A DNA stretch of 64,000 nt from Mycolicibacterium llatzerense (GCF_000878195.1 NZ_JXST01000028.1:1-64000); one strand, 5' to 3'; shown: positions 1 through 8,359, numbered from the stretch's first letter. Made by a program: numbers and translations. Notes: generated by a model from the sequence alone, not told the origin.

Positions 1-3
1 TCA

Positions 4-31
4 TGATCGTGTGTCACGAGAGACACGATCA
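4..31. promoter_or_regulatory. Inverted repeat, possible operator or hairpin
   Basis: Nine-base arms TGATCGTGT and ACACGATCA flank a 10-base spacer. No gene in the window is clearly served by it; the gene it belongs to may lie to the left, outside the window. It could be an operator or a terminator-type hairpin. Confidence 0.4.
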
Positions 32-126
32 CAGTAGTTATACCGAAGACGTACCCGAGCCAACGGAATCGACAGGAGACCATTCCGGCTACCCTGCTGC
101 GCTCGCAGCCGGGCGCGGAAGCAGGG

Positions 127-147
127 TTGCCCCAGATTCAATGAGAA
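127..147 (+). repeat. IS-end-like repeat, copy A
   Basis: A 21-base sequence beginning TTGCCCCAGATT and ending ATGAGAA. It is inverted relative to copy B (163-183; 19 of 21 bases match) and direct to copy C (205-224). The outer TG and, with copy B, the closing CA are like transposon termini. No transposase is present in the window. Confidence 0.6.
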
Positions 148-162
148 ACGTCGCGATCGAAA

Positions 163-183
163 TTCTCATCCAATCTGGGGCAA
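163..183 (-). repeat. IS-end-like repeat, copy B (inverted)
   Basis: Reverse-complement copy of the 127-147 repeat with two mismatches in the middle. Copies A and B enclose only 15 bp, giving a 57-bp TTG...CAA unit that looks like an internally deleted element or two abutted IS ends. Confidence 0.6.
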
Positions 184-204
184 TGCAGGTCAGACTAGTA
201 AATG

Positions 205-224
205 TGCCCCAGATTCAATGAGAA
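205..224 (+). repeat. IS-end-like repeat, copy C, overlapping the MFS stop codon
   Basis: The sequence TGCCCCAGATTCAATGAGAA is identical to bases 2-21 of copy A. The stop codon of the MFS transporter gene (complement of 215-217) lies inside it, so the last codons of that gene are supplied by the repeat. Confidence 0.6.
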
Positions 225-1411
225 CGGACAATGAGGCAGCCGGCGGCGAGCACGCCGACGGCGATGGCGAAGCCGATGCCGGCGCTGCGTAGCCCCCAGT
301 GGTCGGCGATCAGGCCGTCGCCGATGACCGGCACGGAGATGGCGATGTAAGCCACCACGAACAGTGCTGAGCTGACTTCGGCGCGCCGATCGGCTGGCGT
401 GTCCTCGGTGACGGCGGCCAGGCCGCGGCTGAAGCTGATGCCTTGTCCCGCACCGGAAATGATGGCGGCGACGACGAGGCCGACGAGTGAAGTGGTGACC
501 AGTGCCGCCGTCAAGGCGATCATCCCGATCACCAGTGTTGCGCAGCCCAATGCCATCGCGCGTCGGGGCTGTATCCGGTTAGCCGCTATCTGGGCCACTG
601 CTGAGGCGAGGAAGGCGCAGCTGGCAATCGCACCGGCTGCGGCGTGGTTGTCGATGCCGATCATGGTGGAAAGGAATGACGGTGCCAGCGCAGCGAACAG
701 CCCCATGCACGCAAATCCCGCGAACGTCCCAATCGCCGCCAGGGCGAACGTGGCACGCACTTGGACAGGAAGTCGCAGCCGCTGCATGCCGAGCTGTCCG
801 GTCTTGGCCGATGTTTCTGGCACGCGGACGACGGCAAGCCCGGCCGCTACCGCCAACACGACGTGCATCGCGAAGGCCAGCTGCAGCGGTGCTGGGCAGT
901 ACTGGACGAGAACACCGGCCAGCAGCGACCCGGCACCCAGGCCACCTATGTTGGCGATGGTCGCGGTCGCGGCGGCCCTGGTGCGCCATTTCGGCGGTGC
1001 GGCTTCGATGATCGCTACGGTCGCGGTGCCGGTGAATACACCTGCCGACAGCCCGGACAGCATGCGTGCAACCACCAGAGCGGGGACTGTGTCGGCGAGC
1101 AGGAACATCGTGCCACTGGCGACCGCGGCGACGACGCCGCCCAGCAGAACCGGGCGTCGACCGATCGCGTCGGACCAGCGTCCGAAGAACACCAGCGCCG
1201 CCAGTACCCCACCGGCGTAGGCCGCGTAGATCATCGTGGTGGTGAGGACGGTGAAACCGAAGGTGGTGGCGTAGAGGGCATACATCGGGGTGGGCAATGT
1301 GGTGCCGGCCATGATGACGGCGAACGCGTATGCCAGCAGCGCGGTGGCCACACCGCCACTGAGCCTTGGGCTTTGACTGCCCGACGTAAGTGCCTCGGTG
1401 CTGACGATCAT
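215..1411 (-). CDS. MFS transporter
   Basis: A 398-residue, very hydrophobic protein with about 12 membrane segments. The conserved major-facilitator loop after segment 2 is visible (GRWSDAIGRRPVLLGG, near residues 77-92), so it is an inner-membrane secondary transporter or efflux pump. Its start overlaps the stop of the FAD monooxygenase gene by 4 bp (ATGA), making it the last gene of an operon that begins at 4703. Uptake of the operon's substrate or export of a product is an inference from context; the substrate cannot be read from sequence. The stop codon falls inside an IS-end-like repeat, so the C-terminus (...LIVRSH) may have been altered by an insertion event. Confidence 0.9.
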   Translation of the reverse strand: MIVSTEALTSGSQSPRLSGGVATALLAYAFAVIMAGTTLPTPMYALYATTFGFTVLTTTMIYAAYAGGVLAALVFFGRWSDAIGRRPVLLGGVVAAVASGTMFLLADTVPALVVARMLSGLSAGVFTGTATVAIIEAAPPKWRTRAAATATIANIGGLGAGSLLAGVLVQYCPAPLQLAFAMHVVLAVAAGLAVVRVPETSAKTGQLGMQRLRLPVQVRATFALAAIGTFAGFACMGLFAALAPSFLSTMIGIDNHAAAGAIASCAFLASAVAQIAANRIQPRRAMALGCATLVIGMIALTAALVTTSLVGLVVAAIISGAGQGISFSRGLAAVTEDTPADRRAEVSSALFVVAYIAISVPVIGDGLIADHWGLRSAGIGFAIAVGVLAAGCLIVRSH

Positions 1412-2979
1412 GACCGCTTCGATGGTGCTGATGGCACGATGTAGGGCGCCATGGATCGCGCAGCGGCGCTGGTTGTTTCAGCGATGTTGTGGATGGCGAT
1501 GTGGCCGATGTAGCCGTCGGGTCGAATGAGCACCAGCGTGTCTCGGGTCAAGCCGTAGATCCTGGCGAATTCTCCGGTCGGGTCAGTGAATGCGCCGTCA
1601 GGGCCGCCGCGTCCTTCGGTGTCGATGACGATGCGGTTGAGTCGCGCACCCTCGGCGGGCCAGTCGAGTGCCGTCAACGCGTCGGCGGCGTGTCGTCCGT
1701 ACGTCAGCGCAGTGAAATGCGGTCCGCGGTAAGCGTCAAAGAGCCGCGCGCGGCGGCCGTCCGCGGTAACGAGGTCGGCGTCCGGCGCGCGGTCACCGAC
1801 GCGCAGCGTTGCGGTGCGGTCGGCCGCCAGCGGCGCCAGTGGCCCGCCGTGGTACGTGAGAGCGAGTTGTTTTTCGTCCTTGCCGCGCCGGATGCTCGAG
1901 GGGTCGAGCTTGGCGATCCCTTCGTATTTCTTGGTGGATAGCCCGAGCACACCGGCAGCGATCGGTTGACGTTCCTCTTCATAGGTGTCGAGGAGTCGAT
2001 CGTCTGCTCCCGCCAGGACTTGGCCGAGCTTCCAGCTCAGGTTGTAGGCGTCGCCGATCCCGGTGTTGAGGCCCTGGGCGCCAGCGGGTGTGTGCACATG
2101 TGCGGCGTCACCGGCGAGCAACACGCGGCCGCGGCGGTAGTTCTGAGCCAGCCTGATGTTGGGTCGAAAAACTGACTGCCACTGGATGTCTCGCAGCACG
2201 AGGCGTTTGTTGTGGGTGTGGGCTTGGATACGCGCGTTGATCTGAGCCAGGTCTTGCGGCGGTTGTTCGTCGGGCGAAAGTCGGATCATCCACTGGAATG
2301 TGTCGCTGTGCGGCAGCGGGCAGGCGCCCACAAAGCGGCCCTTGATACCGGGCCAGACGTGCCAATACTTGCGCGACAATCCACCCGAGACGGCGGCATC
2401 GACGATGAGGATGCGGTCGGCCTCGTCGGTGGAGCCGCTGAACTCGACGCCGAGGACCTTGCGGACCCGGCTGGCACCGCCGTCGGCGCCGACAAGGTAT
2501 TGCGCGGTGATGTCCTCGCCACCATCAGCGGTCGTGACGCGTGCGGTGACATGGGTGCCGTGGTCGGTAAAGTCGACCAGCTCCGTGCTGAAATCGACTC
2601 GTCTGCCGAGGGATTCGAACCGAGCATGCAACGCGCGGTCGGTGCGGTGCTGCGGGATGAGCCAGGTATCGGGGTATGGGATATCGGGACCGCGCTTCCC
2701 CTTGGCCATCATCGTGAAAGGGATGGTGATCGGACCGAGATGGATTCCCATCGGTGGGTAGAGGGCACCCTGGTCGAGGATGTCGGGTAATGCACCCAGA
2801 TCATCGAGAACCTCGAGGGTGCGGGGCTGGATGCCTTTGGCGCGCGAGCCATCGAAGGCATGTGACGCCTTGTCGACGAGGCGTACTGCCACGCCGCGGC
2901 GCGTGAGGTCGATCGCCAGCGCGGTGCCTGCGGGTCCCGCGCCGATGATCAAGACGTCTGTGGTGCTCGTTGTTGTCAT
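1408..2979 (-). CDS. FAD-dependent aromatic monooxygenase (group A, phenol hydroxylase-like)
   Basis: A 523-residue flavoprotein monooxygenase. It has the N-terminal FAD-binding GxGxxG (LIIGAGPAGTAL, residues 10-21), the middle DG motif (GADGGASRVRK) and the GD motif of the ribityl site (GRVLLAGDAAHVHTPAGAQG). The last 130 residues look like the thioredoxin-fold domain of phenol hydroxylase-type enzymes (RVGDRAPDADLV...LVLIRPDGYIGHIA). The family hydroxylates phenolic or polycyclic aromatic substrates with NAD(P)H and O2; the exact substrate is not evident. Drug-inactivating members of the same fold exist, so detoxification is an alternative. It overlaps the MFS gene by 4 bp and starts 3 bp after the upstream hydrolase gene, so the genes are probably co-translated. 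Confidence 0.9.
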   Translation of the reverse strand: MTTTSTTDVLIIGAGPAGTALAIDLTRRGVAVRLVDKASHAFDGSRAKGIQPRTLEVLDDLGALPDILDQGALYPPMGIHLGPITIPFTMMAKGKRGPDIPYPDTWLIPQHRTDRALHARFESLGRRVDFSTELVDFTDHGTHVTARVTTADGGEDITAQYLVGADGGASRVRKVLGVEFSGSTDEADRILIVDAAVSGGLSRKYWHVWPGIKGRFVGACPLPHSDTFQWMIRLSPDEQPPQDLAQINARIQAHTHNKRLVLRDIQWQSVFRPNIRLAQNYRRGRVLLAGDAAHVHTPAGAQGLNTGIGDAYNLSWKLGQVLAGADDRLLDTYEEERQPIAAGVLGLSTKKYEGIAKLDPSSIRRGKDEKQLALTYHGGPLAPLAADRTATLRVGDRAPDADLVTADGRRARLFDAYRGPHFTALTYGRHAADALTALDWPAEGARLNRIVIDTEGRGGPDGAFTDPTGEFARIYGLTRDTLVLIRPDGYIGHIAIHNIAETTSAAARSMAPYIVPSAPSKRS

Positions 2980-2982
2980 GGG

Positions 2983-3864
2983 TCAAGCCGATCTGTAGAA
3001 GGTCGCCAATTGGTCGGCGACGACGAGGGGACGTTCGAACGGAGCCATGTGGCCGCAGTCATCGATGACGTGGCATTGGCTGGGCTCTAGCAGTTCGCGC
3101 ACCTGGTCCAGGCTGCTGATCGGGGTGACGTGGTCCTCACGGCCCCAGATCAGTTGTGTGGGCAGGCCAAGTGTGCCGGTGCGCCGGTAGAGCTCGGCGC
3201 GGTCGAACAACGGGAAGTGTTGCAGCGTCTCGAAAAAAGCGTAGATCGAACCTTCGTATCGTGAGGCGTCGCCGATCATCGCCGCCAGTGCGGCGGCGCG
3301 GTTGGCGTCTGCCACATTGTGTCCCAGATGCTGTTCGAGGAAGCGTCGCCCGAACCGCTTGGCGACGACGCCGGCCGCGATGTCGTTGCCCAGCAACAGT
3401 TTCTGCGCGACGGGTCGACGGCTCAGCCCGGCAGGGCCCACCAGCGTCAGAGTGGCGGCGCTGTCGACGTGCTGGCCCACGTACGCCATGGCGACCAGTG
3501 CACCCATCGACGTGCCCACCACGTGGCAGGAGGCGGGTAGGTCGAGGTGCTCGATGAGCTCGCGAAGCTGGCGGACGAACAGGGCCTCGTCGTAGCGCGC
3601 GACGACGCGGTCGGAGTAGCCGCGGCCGTAACCGCTGTAGGCCAGAGTGCGCAGTCCGCGGGCATGTAGCTCGGCAGCCAATTCGTCCCAGTAGAACAAC
3701 GGAATGGTCAGCCCGCCGGTCAGCACGACGACATCGCCGCCGACAGGCCCAGCCAGCTCGTAATGCGTTACACCATCGCTCAATTGAATGTAACTACCGC
3801 GAAGACGACCCCGCGTGGCGGCGTCCAGTCGGCGGTCTTCTCCACGTGCGACGAAGTACTTCAT
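2983..3864 (-). CDS. Alpha/beta hydrolase
   Basis: A 293-residue alpha/beta-hydrolase fold protein. The nucleophile elbow is GTSMGA, the oxyanion-hole region is LTGGLTIP, the likely acid lies in WGREDHVTP and the catalytic His in DDCGHMAPFE. I start it at the ATG at 3864 (MKYFVARGED), which overlaps the stop of the upstream hydrolase gene by 4 bp, rather than at 3921. It sits between another hydrolase and a hydroxylase, an arrangement resembling meta-cleavage (C-C hydrolase) or ester-hydrolysis steps in aromatic catabolism. The precise reaction is unknown. Confidence 0.88.
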   Translation of the reverse strand: MKYFVARGEDRRLDAATRGRLRGSYIQLSDGVTHYELAGPVGGDVVVLTGGLTIPLFYWDELAAELHARGLRTLAYSGYGRGYSDRVVARYDEALFVRQLRELIEHLDLPASCHVVGTSMGALVAMAYVGQHVDSAATLTLVGPAGLSRRPVAQKLLLGNDIAAGVVAKRFGRRFLEQHLGHNVADANRAAALAAMIGDASRYEGSIYAFFETLQHFPLFDRAELYRRTGTLGLPTQLIWGREDHVTPISSLDQVRELLEPSQCHVIDDCGHMAPFERPLVVADQLATFYRSA

Positions 3865-4703
3865 CGGGCGTTCCTCACTGCACGGGAGTGCAGAAACTCG
3901 GTGACCGCGTCCGCTACCCAAGCAGCGTCCTCTTCGGGGAGCAGGTGTCCCCCGTCAGGATGAACTTTTTCGACACTGCCGGCGATGTCGCGGGTGAAGT
4001 GTTGGCCATCCATCTCCGCGCTGCGCAGCACCAGGGTCGGCAGGCTGATATGCGGAATCTCGCCGCTGCGATCCGGCTGGTCGGTGGTGAGGAAATCCAC
4101 GAACGCCGACCGGTTACCGGGCCGGTTCCACAACCGGTGCGCACGATCCACCATCGCGGCATCGACAATGTCGGAGTTCGGCCCGACGGCCTGGCGCAGG
4201 CTGCGTTCGACAGCGCGCCGCGGCATGAATCGCCGCAGCACCTGGCCGATGACGGGGTTGCGTGCAAGCCGCATCCCGGCCGGCAGTTCTTTGTCGGGGT
4301 ACCCGGTGGCATTGATCAACACCAAACCGGTCAACTGCAGGTGCTCGGGGTGATCGAGCGCGAGGTTCCAGGCGATGTTGCCGCCCAACGAATTACCCAC
4401 GACGGCGCATCGCCCGACGCCGATGGCGTCCAAGAAGCGTGCGAGCGTCCCGGCGTAAGTGGTGACGCGGTAGTCGCGGTCGGGCCGCGGTCCCGTTACG
4501 CCGAAACCAGGCAGATCCAGGCGGATCACGTCGAAGGATGGCCATAGCCGTTGAGCGACGGCCTCCACCCCGTACAGCGACGACGCACTCCCGTGCAGGA
4601 GCACCACCGTCGGGCCTTTGCCCGACCGTCGGTAGTGGACCCGCATGCCATCGACTGTGGCGAACTGCGAGTTCGAGTGAACATCGATATCGCGAAGATT
4701 CAT
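3861..4703 (-). CDS. Alpha/beta hydrolase (first gene of catabolic operon)
   Basis: A 280-residue alpha/beta hydrolase. It shows the HG oxyanion motif (VVLLHGSASSL), the DLPGFG turn, the nucleophile GNSLGG and the catalytic His in HPDGGHLLPEED, a pattern typical of the MhpC-like group. The usual acid loop reads SAEMDGQH, so the acidic residue is less certain. The open frame extends upstream to 5252, but that part is antisense to the TetR gene. The ATG at 4703 (MNLRDIDVH) gives the family N-terminus and lies next to the operator at 4702-4726. It heads the leftward operon that ends at the MFS transporter. Confidence 0.88.
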   Translation of the reverse strand: MNLRDIDVHSNSQFATVDGMRVHYRRSGKGPTVVLLHGSASSLYGVEAVAQRLWPSFDVIRLDLPGFGVTGPRPDRDYRVTTYAGTLARFLDAIGVGRCAVVGNSLGGNIAWNLALDHPEHLQLTGLVLINATGYPDKELPAGMRLARNPVIGQVLRRFMPRRAVERSLRQAVGPNSDIVDAAMVDRAHRLWNRPGNRSAFVDFLTTDQPDRSGEIPHISLPTLVLRSAEMDGQHFTRDIAGSVEKVHPDGGHLLPEEDAAWVADAVTEFLHSRAVRNAR

Positions 4704-4726
4704 AATGGATACAGTGTTGCCATAAT
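4702..4726. promoter_or_regulatory. Palindromic TetR operator (site 1)
   Basis: Half-sites TAATGGATAC and GTTGCCATAA are separated by 3 bp. It fills the 31-bp gap between the divergent hydrolase and TetR genes, so it must overlap both promoters. Its twin at 5511-5535 has the same TAATGGATAC...GTAACCATTA design, which makes regulation by the adjacent TetR protein very likely. Confidence 0.75.
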
Positions 4727-4734
4727 TATGCCCC

Positions 4735-5439
4735 GTGTCAAGAGTCAGTGATACTGAGACGGTGACCTCGACTTCGAAACCCGCACAGCGATCGACCCAA
4801 CGGTCGCGAGGGCGCCCCGCCGTGCCGGTGGAACGCATCATCGACGCGGCCACCGCGATCCTCGACGAGGATGGGGCCGAGGCGCTGTCCATGCGGACAC
4901 TGGCCCAGCGGTTGGATTCGGGCACTGCCACTCTGTACCGGCATTTCAGATCACGCACGCAACTGATCGCCCATGTCATCGACGCCGTACTCGGTGAAGC
5001 CGATATCGATGCGGCCGCGGCACGCGAGATGCCGTGGCGGCAGGCCGTGGAATCGGGCGCACGCACGCTGTTCGAAGTCTTCCGCACGCACCCACACGTG
5101 GCGCCGTTGCTAGCCGAGCGAATCCCGATGGGACCCAACGCAATGCGACAGCGCGAAGTGATGATCGCCGTATTTCTGGATGCAGGTTTCGATCCCGAGC
5201 TGGCCGCACACGCATATGCCACAGTGGCGCGTTTCGTCCTCGGATTCGCCATCCAACTCGGCGAGCACCCGACCGATGACGACGCCGAGCTCCCCGAAAC
5301 CTGGCGCGCCCAGGATCCACAGTCCTACCCCGCCACCGTGGCGGTGGCCGCCCATCTGCCAGTCGGACTGGACCGCGAGTTCAGCCTCGGGCTGGAATTG
5401 ATCCTCAACGGCCTGACGCAGCTGCTCGCCGACGGCTGA
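4735..5439 (+). CDS. TetR family repressor of the flanking catabolic genes
   Basis: A 234-residue regulator with an N-terminal helix-turn-helix (near residues 34-80: RIIDAATAILDEDGAEALSM ... LYRHFRSRTQLIAHVID). The C-terminal ligand domain resembles the larger TetR_C type. The first 30 residues are basic and Ser/Thr-rich. The GTG start at 4735 has no clear Shine-Dalgarno sequence, and the 31-bp gap upstream is mostly operator. It is divergent from the hydrolase-monooxygenase-MFS operon and precedes the amidohydrolase gene. Matching palindromes in front of both units indicate that it controls both and itself. Confidence 0.9.
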   Translation: MSRVSDTETVTSTSKPAQRSTQRSRGRPAVPVERIIDAATAILDEDGAEALSMRTLAQRLDSGTATLYRHFRSRTQLIAHVIDAVLGEADIDAAAAREMPWRQAVESGARTLFEVFRTHPHVAPLLAERIPMGPNAMRQREVMIAVFLDAGFDPELAAHAYATVARFVLGFAIQLGEHPTDDDAELPETWRAQDPQSYPATVAVAAHLPVGLDREFSLGLELILNGLTQLLADG

Positions 5440-5510
5440 TCAACCGATAGCCGTCCCGACTCCGACGCCACGTTGCCGTCAACCGGAGTGGTGATTGACA
5501 CCCGGCCATG

Positions 5511-5535
5511 TTAATGGATACGGTGTAACCATTAA
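5511..5535. promoter_or_regulatory. Palindromic TetR operator (site 2), upstream of amidohydrolase
   Basis: A nearly perfect palindrome with half-sites TTAATGGATAC and GTAACCATTAA around a 3-bp centre (one mismatch pair). It ends 83 bp before the amidohydrolase start and matches site 1 at 4702-4726. Confidence 0.78.
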
Positions 5536-5618
5536 CAGAGCGTCGAGCTGCCCACAGTCGCCTACTCCGTGAGGGCGCAGCCTACGGCGAGCCTCCCAAT
5601 TGAGAATCGGAGACAACG

Positions 5619-7013
5619 GTGAGCCGGATATTGCTACGCGGTGCTCAGGTGATCACCATGGCGCCAGATCGCCCCGACACTGAACGCATCGACATCCTCG
5701 TCGAGGACGATCGCATCGCGGCGATGGGCGACCACCTCGATCCGGCCGGCGCCGATGTTGTCGACCTCAAGAACCGCATCGTCATACCCGGACTCGTCAA
5801 CGCCCACCTGCACACGTGGCAGACCGCGCTACGGTTTGCCGGCGGAGACTGGTCGCTGCTGGAGTACCTGGCGCACACGCACGGTCACGTCGCGCGCAGA
5901 TACGGCCCCGACGATATGCAAATCGGGACGCTGGCCGGTGCACTGAACCAAATCAATTGCGGCACAACCACTATTGCCGACTGGTGTCACAACTGCCTGA
6001 CGCCAGCGCATGCCGACGCCGCCATCGACGCACTGAACGTCGCCGGCATCCGCGCAGTCTTCTTTCACGGCACACCCCATGGCGGCCCCACCAAACCCCA
6101 TGACGTGTTCGAGGTCGACCGACTCCTTAGCGGTCCCATCGCCAACAGCGCGCTACTTACCGCGGGAATGGCGATCAAGGGCCCGCAACTGTCAGCTCCC
6201 GACGTGACGATCGCCGACCTCCGGGCCGCCCTCGAACGCGGCGTGATCGCATCGATGCACCAGAGCGCCGGAACGCCCGGACACGGCTGGAATGCCGTCG
6301 GCGCTGCTGGCCTATGGGGTCCACACGCCAACATCGTGCACGGCACCGGGCTCACCGACGAATTGGTCAAGAAACTCGCCGACGCCGGAGTCACCTTCAC
6401 GACCACACCGGAAAACGAACTGGGTCAAGGACATTGCACGGCAATCACCGAACAACTGGTCCGTGCCGGCGGGGCGCCGTCACTCGGCACCGACACGGAA
6501 ACGGCGGTATCCGGTGAAGTTCTCACCGCCGCCCGCATCACCCTGGCCCGCCAACGAGGCCTGGCCCATGAGCAGGAGTTCCACCGCACCGGCATGGGTG
6601 CGCCCACCGCAGGGCTCACCAGCAAGCAGGCGCTGTCGTGGGCAACTGTCCACGGCGCGCGCGCCCTCGGCCTGGCCGACAAGGTGGGCTACCTCTCCCC
6701 CGGGATGCAAGCCGATATCGTCGTCATCGACGCCCGAGCACTGAACCTTTGGCCAGCCCATGACCCGGTCACCGCGGCGCTGCAGGCCAGCATCGCCAAT
6801 ATCGAAGCGGTCATGATCGCCGGGCGATGGCGCAAGCGCCACCATACCCTGGTCGATGCGGACGTCGACGATGTCAAAGACCGGCTACAGCAGTCGGGAG
6901 AACGCTTCGCCCACAAGATCCGCGCGTCCGGCCCGCTGGCCCGTACGCGACGGCGCGTCGTGCGAACGGTCGTGCGCCGGCACCTTCGTCGCCAAACCCG
7001 CTCGGCCGGTTAA
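5619..7013 (+). CDS. Amidohydrolase (AtzA/TrzN/chlorohydrolase-like)
   Basis: A 464-residue metal-dependent hydrolase of the amidohydrolase superfamily. It has the HxH metal pair NAHLH (residues 63 and 65), a later His in MHQSAG, the metal Asp in LGTDTE and the C-terminal composite sandwich with the GMQADIVVID signature. This subgroup includes cytosine/guanine deaminases and triazine chlorohydrolases that hydrolyse C-N or C-Cl bonds. The GTG start at 5619 follows a GGAGA sequence. The last 50 residues are strongly basic (RTRRRVVRTVVRRHLRR), which is unusual for the family. The TetR operator upstream ties it to the 215-4703 operon, so both probably act on the same compound. Confidence 0.88.
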   Translation: MSRILLRGAQVITMAPDRPDTERIDILVEDDRIAAMGDHLDPAGADVVDLKNRIVIPGLVNAHLHTWQTALRFAGGDWSLLEYLAHTHGHVARRYGPDDMQIGTLAGALNQINCGTTTIADWCHNCLTPAHADAAIDALNVAGIRAVFFHGTPHGGPTKPHDVFEVDRLLSGPIANSALLTAGMAIKGPQLSAPDVTIADLRAALERGVIASMHQSAGTPGHGWNAVGAAGLWGPHANIVHGTGLTDELVKKLADAGVTFTTTPENELGQGHCTAITEQLVRAGGAPSLGTDTETAVSGEVLTAARITLARQRGLAHEQEFHRTGMGAPTAGLTSKQALSWATVHGARALGLADKVGYLSPGMQADIVVIDARALNLWPAHDPVTAALQASIANIEAVMIAGRWRKRHHTLVDADVDDVKDRLQQSGERFAHKIRASGPLARTRRRVVRTVVRRHLRRQTRSAG

Positions 7014-7134
7014 CAACAGCCGCAGCGGTGTTCCGCGTCCGAGGGTTTCCGCCGTGGTCCGCGATCAGCTTCCTTCATCCACCGCCATGAACGCCTGCCC
7101 CTCGAACTGATTGCCACACAAAGATCGGAGTGTC

Positions 7135-7503
7135 GTGCATACCGCATTCATCGTTGTGTCCATCGTGTTGGCGCTGGAGATGGCCGCCATCGGAACGCCA
7201 AAGGTTCTGCAAATCAGCACCGTTCGCGACAGTGCCGAGCATCTGGGCGTGAGTGTTGATTTGGACCGGATGATCGGAATCTCCCAGCTGGCCGCCGCCG
7301 TAGGCCTATTGCTCGGAATCGCGTTCCCAACGCTATCCGTCGTGACCGGTGCTGCGGTGTGCCTCCTCATGTGCGGCGCTGTCCGTTACCACATCAAGGC
7401 ACAAGACAAGACCGTGGCAATGGTTCCGGCTGTTGTGACCGCTGCGATCGCCGTCGCCATCTTTGTGTTGGCAGCTGACATCGCGAGCACCACGAATCTG
7501 TAA
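7135..7503 (+). CDS. DoxX-like small membrane protein
   Basis: A 122-residue protein with four predicted membrane helices, matching the DoxX-like layout (conserved region near ...GTPKVLQI and GISQLAAAVGLLLGI). I use the GTG at 7135 behind CGGAG with short spacing; a TTG at 7111 would add 8 residues. Its role is unknown; DoxX-type proteins are linked to redox or membrane stress. It lies 121 bp after the amidohydrolase gene and could be co-transcribed with it. Confidence 0.7.
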   Translation: MHTAFIVVSIVLALEMAAIGTPKVLQISTVRDSAEHLGVSVDLDRMIGISQLAAAVGLLLGIAFPTLSVVTGAAVCLLMCGAVRYHIKAQDKTVAMVPAVVTAAIAVAIFVLAADIASTTNL

Positions 7504-7550
7504 GTTTTCCAGGGCAATTGAGACGAACTAAATGAACTCTCTGCCGCTGA

Positions 7551-7925
7551 CTTCCAAGGCATTCACCCCACCTGACGACCGCAACATCCTTCCCACCCGG
7601 GGACCGAATGTCTTCCTACGAGCTGCGCAATGCACTGGGCTGGGAGAAGAGCCGCCTGTCCCACCAATTGCGCCGTATGCAGAACGACGGGATGATCGGC
7701 CGCGAGCCCAACCCCGCCGACGCCCGCAGCACCCTGGTCTGCCTGCTCCCGACCGGCCGCGCCGCCATCGAGAAGGCGGCGCCCGAGCACGTGGCGGACG
7801 TCCGCCGAAACTTCATCGATCTACTCACCCCAGCTGAGCTCGAGCTGCTCGCCACCCTCAACGAACGAATCCTGCAGCACCTGGCCACCAACTACAACTC
7901 CCCCACCGAAGACGAGGCCACATAG
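7551..7925 (+). pseudogene. 5'-truncated MarR family regulator
   Basis: The frame encodes the DNA-binding wing and C-terminal helix of a MarR regulator (ELRNALGWEKSRLSHQLRRM, then PADARSTLVCLLPTGRAAIE). Family resemblance begins upstream of the first ATG (7608), at LTTATSFPPGDRM, but a TGA at 7548-7550 closes the frame. About 40-50 N-terminal residues, including the dimerisation helix, are absent. The ATG at 7608 could still give a 105-residue protein, but no good ribosome-binding site is present. I regard it as a remnant. Confidence 0.6.
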
Positions 7926-8307
7926 CCTTCGCACCCCAGGATTATCTGTCGCAGTGACGAATAATGTTGGGGTGCAGCTGGTTTCAACCTTCATAAATGC
8001 TAGCGCGACCGCCGGTCAGTGACCTGCCAGGCGCTGCTTCTTGCCTGCTTTGCCACAAGCTCCCGTAGGTGACCCAGGGCCGCAGCCGTCGAGTAGATCA
8101 GTTCCCCGCCCGCGCAATCCGTCGGTGCCATACCAGCGGCCGGCGTCATAGATCGTCGCCGTGGCTCCGCCCAACTGCGACCGCTGGCGTGATGGATCGC
8201 TTGCCGCGATTCGCTCTCGCCCCTTCGTCTGCAGGCGCCACCGCCCGGGGCGAGTACCCGCCGGAAGGCATAGCCAGCGGCCCTTCTTGACGGCACAATT
8301 GTCTTTG
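7926..8307. other. Intergenic region without recognised gene
   Basis: I see no protein I can support here. A 98-codon open frame on the minus strand (8000-8296) has no recognisable domain or convincing start. The region leads into the palindrome at 8308-8340. Confidence 0.5.
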
Positions 8308-8340
8308 GATAACGTTCATTATCGAATAATGACAGTTATC
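8308..8340. promoter_or_regulatory. 33-bp palindrome, probable operator of the 8360-14386 operon
   Basis: Fifteen-base arms (GATAACGTTCATTAT and ATAATGACAGTTATC) flank a 3-bp centre with two mismatched pairs. It ends 19 bp before the chosen start of the D-aminoacylase gene. Its size and position fit a TetR-type site; the TetR gene two positions downstream (10111-10743) is the natural candidate. Confidence 0.7.
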
Positions 8341-8359
8341 GAACTTGAGAGGCACCGCT

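Noticed and set aside
3-221. 72-codon open frame on the plus strand at the left edge
   Set aside because: It spans the IS-end-like repeats, has no ribosome-binding site and no recognisable sequence.
399-1220. 273-codon plus-strand frame
   Set aside because: Antisense to the MFS transporter gene; low-complexity Ala/Arg/Pro composition typical of GC-rich shadow frames.
8000-8296. 98-codon minus-strand frame in the gap before the D-aminoacylase gene
   Set aside because: No ribosome-binding site, no family resemblance I can support, and strongly Arg/Ala-biased composition.
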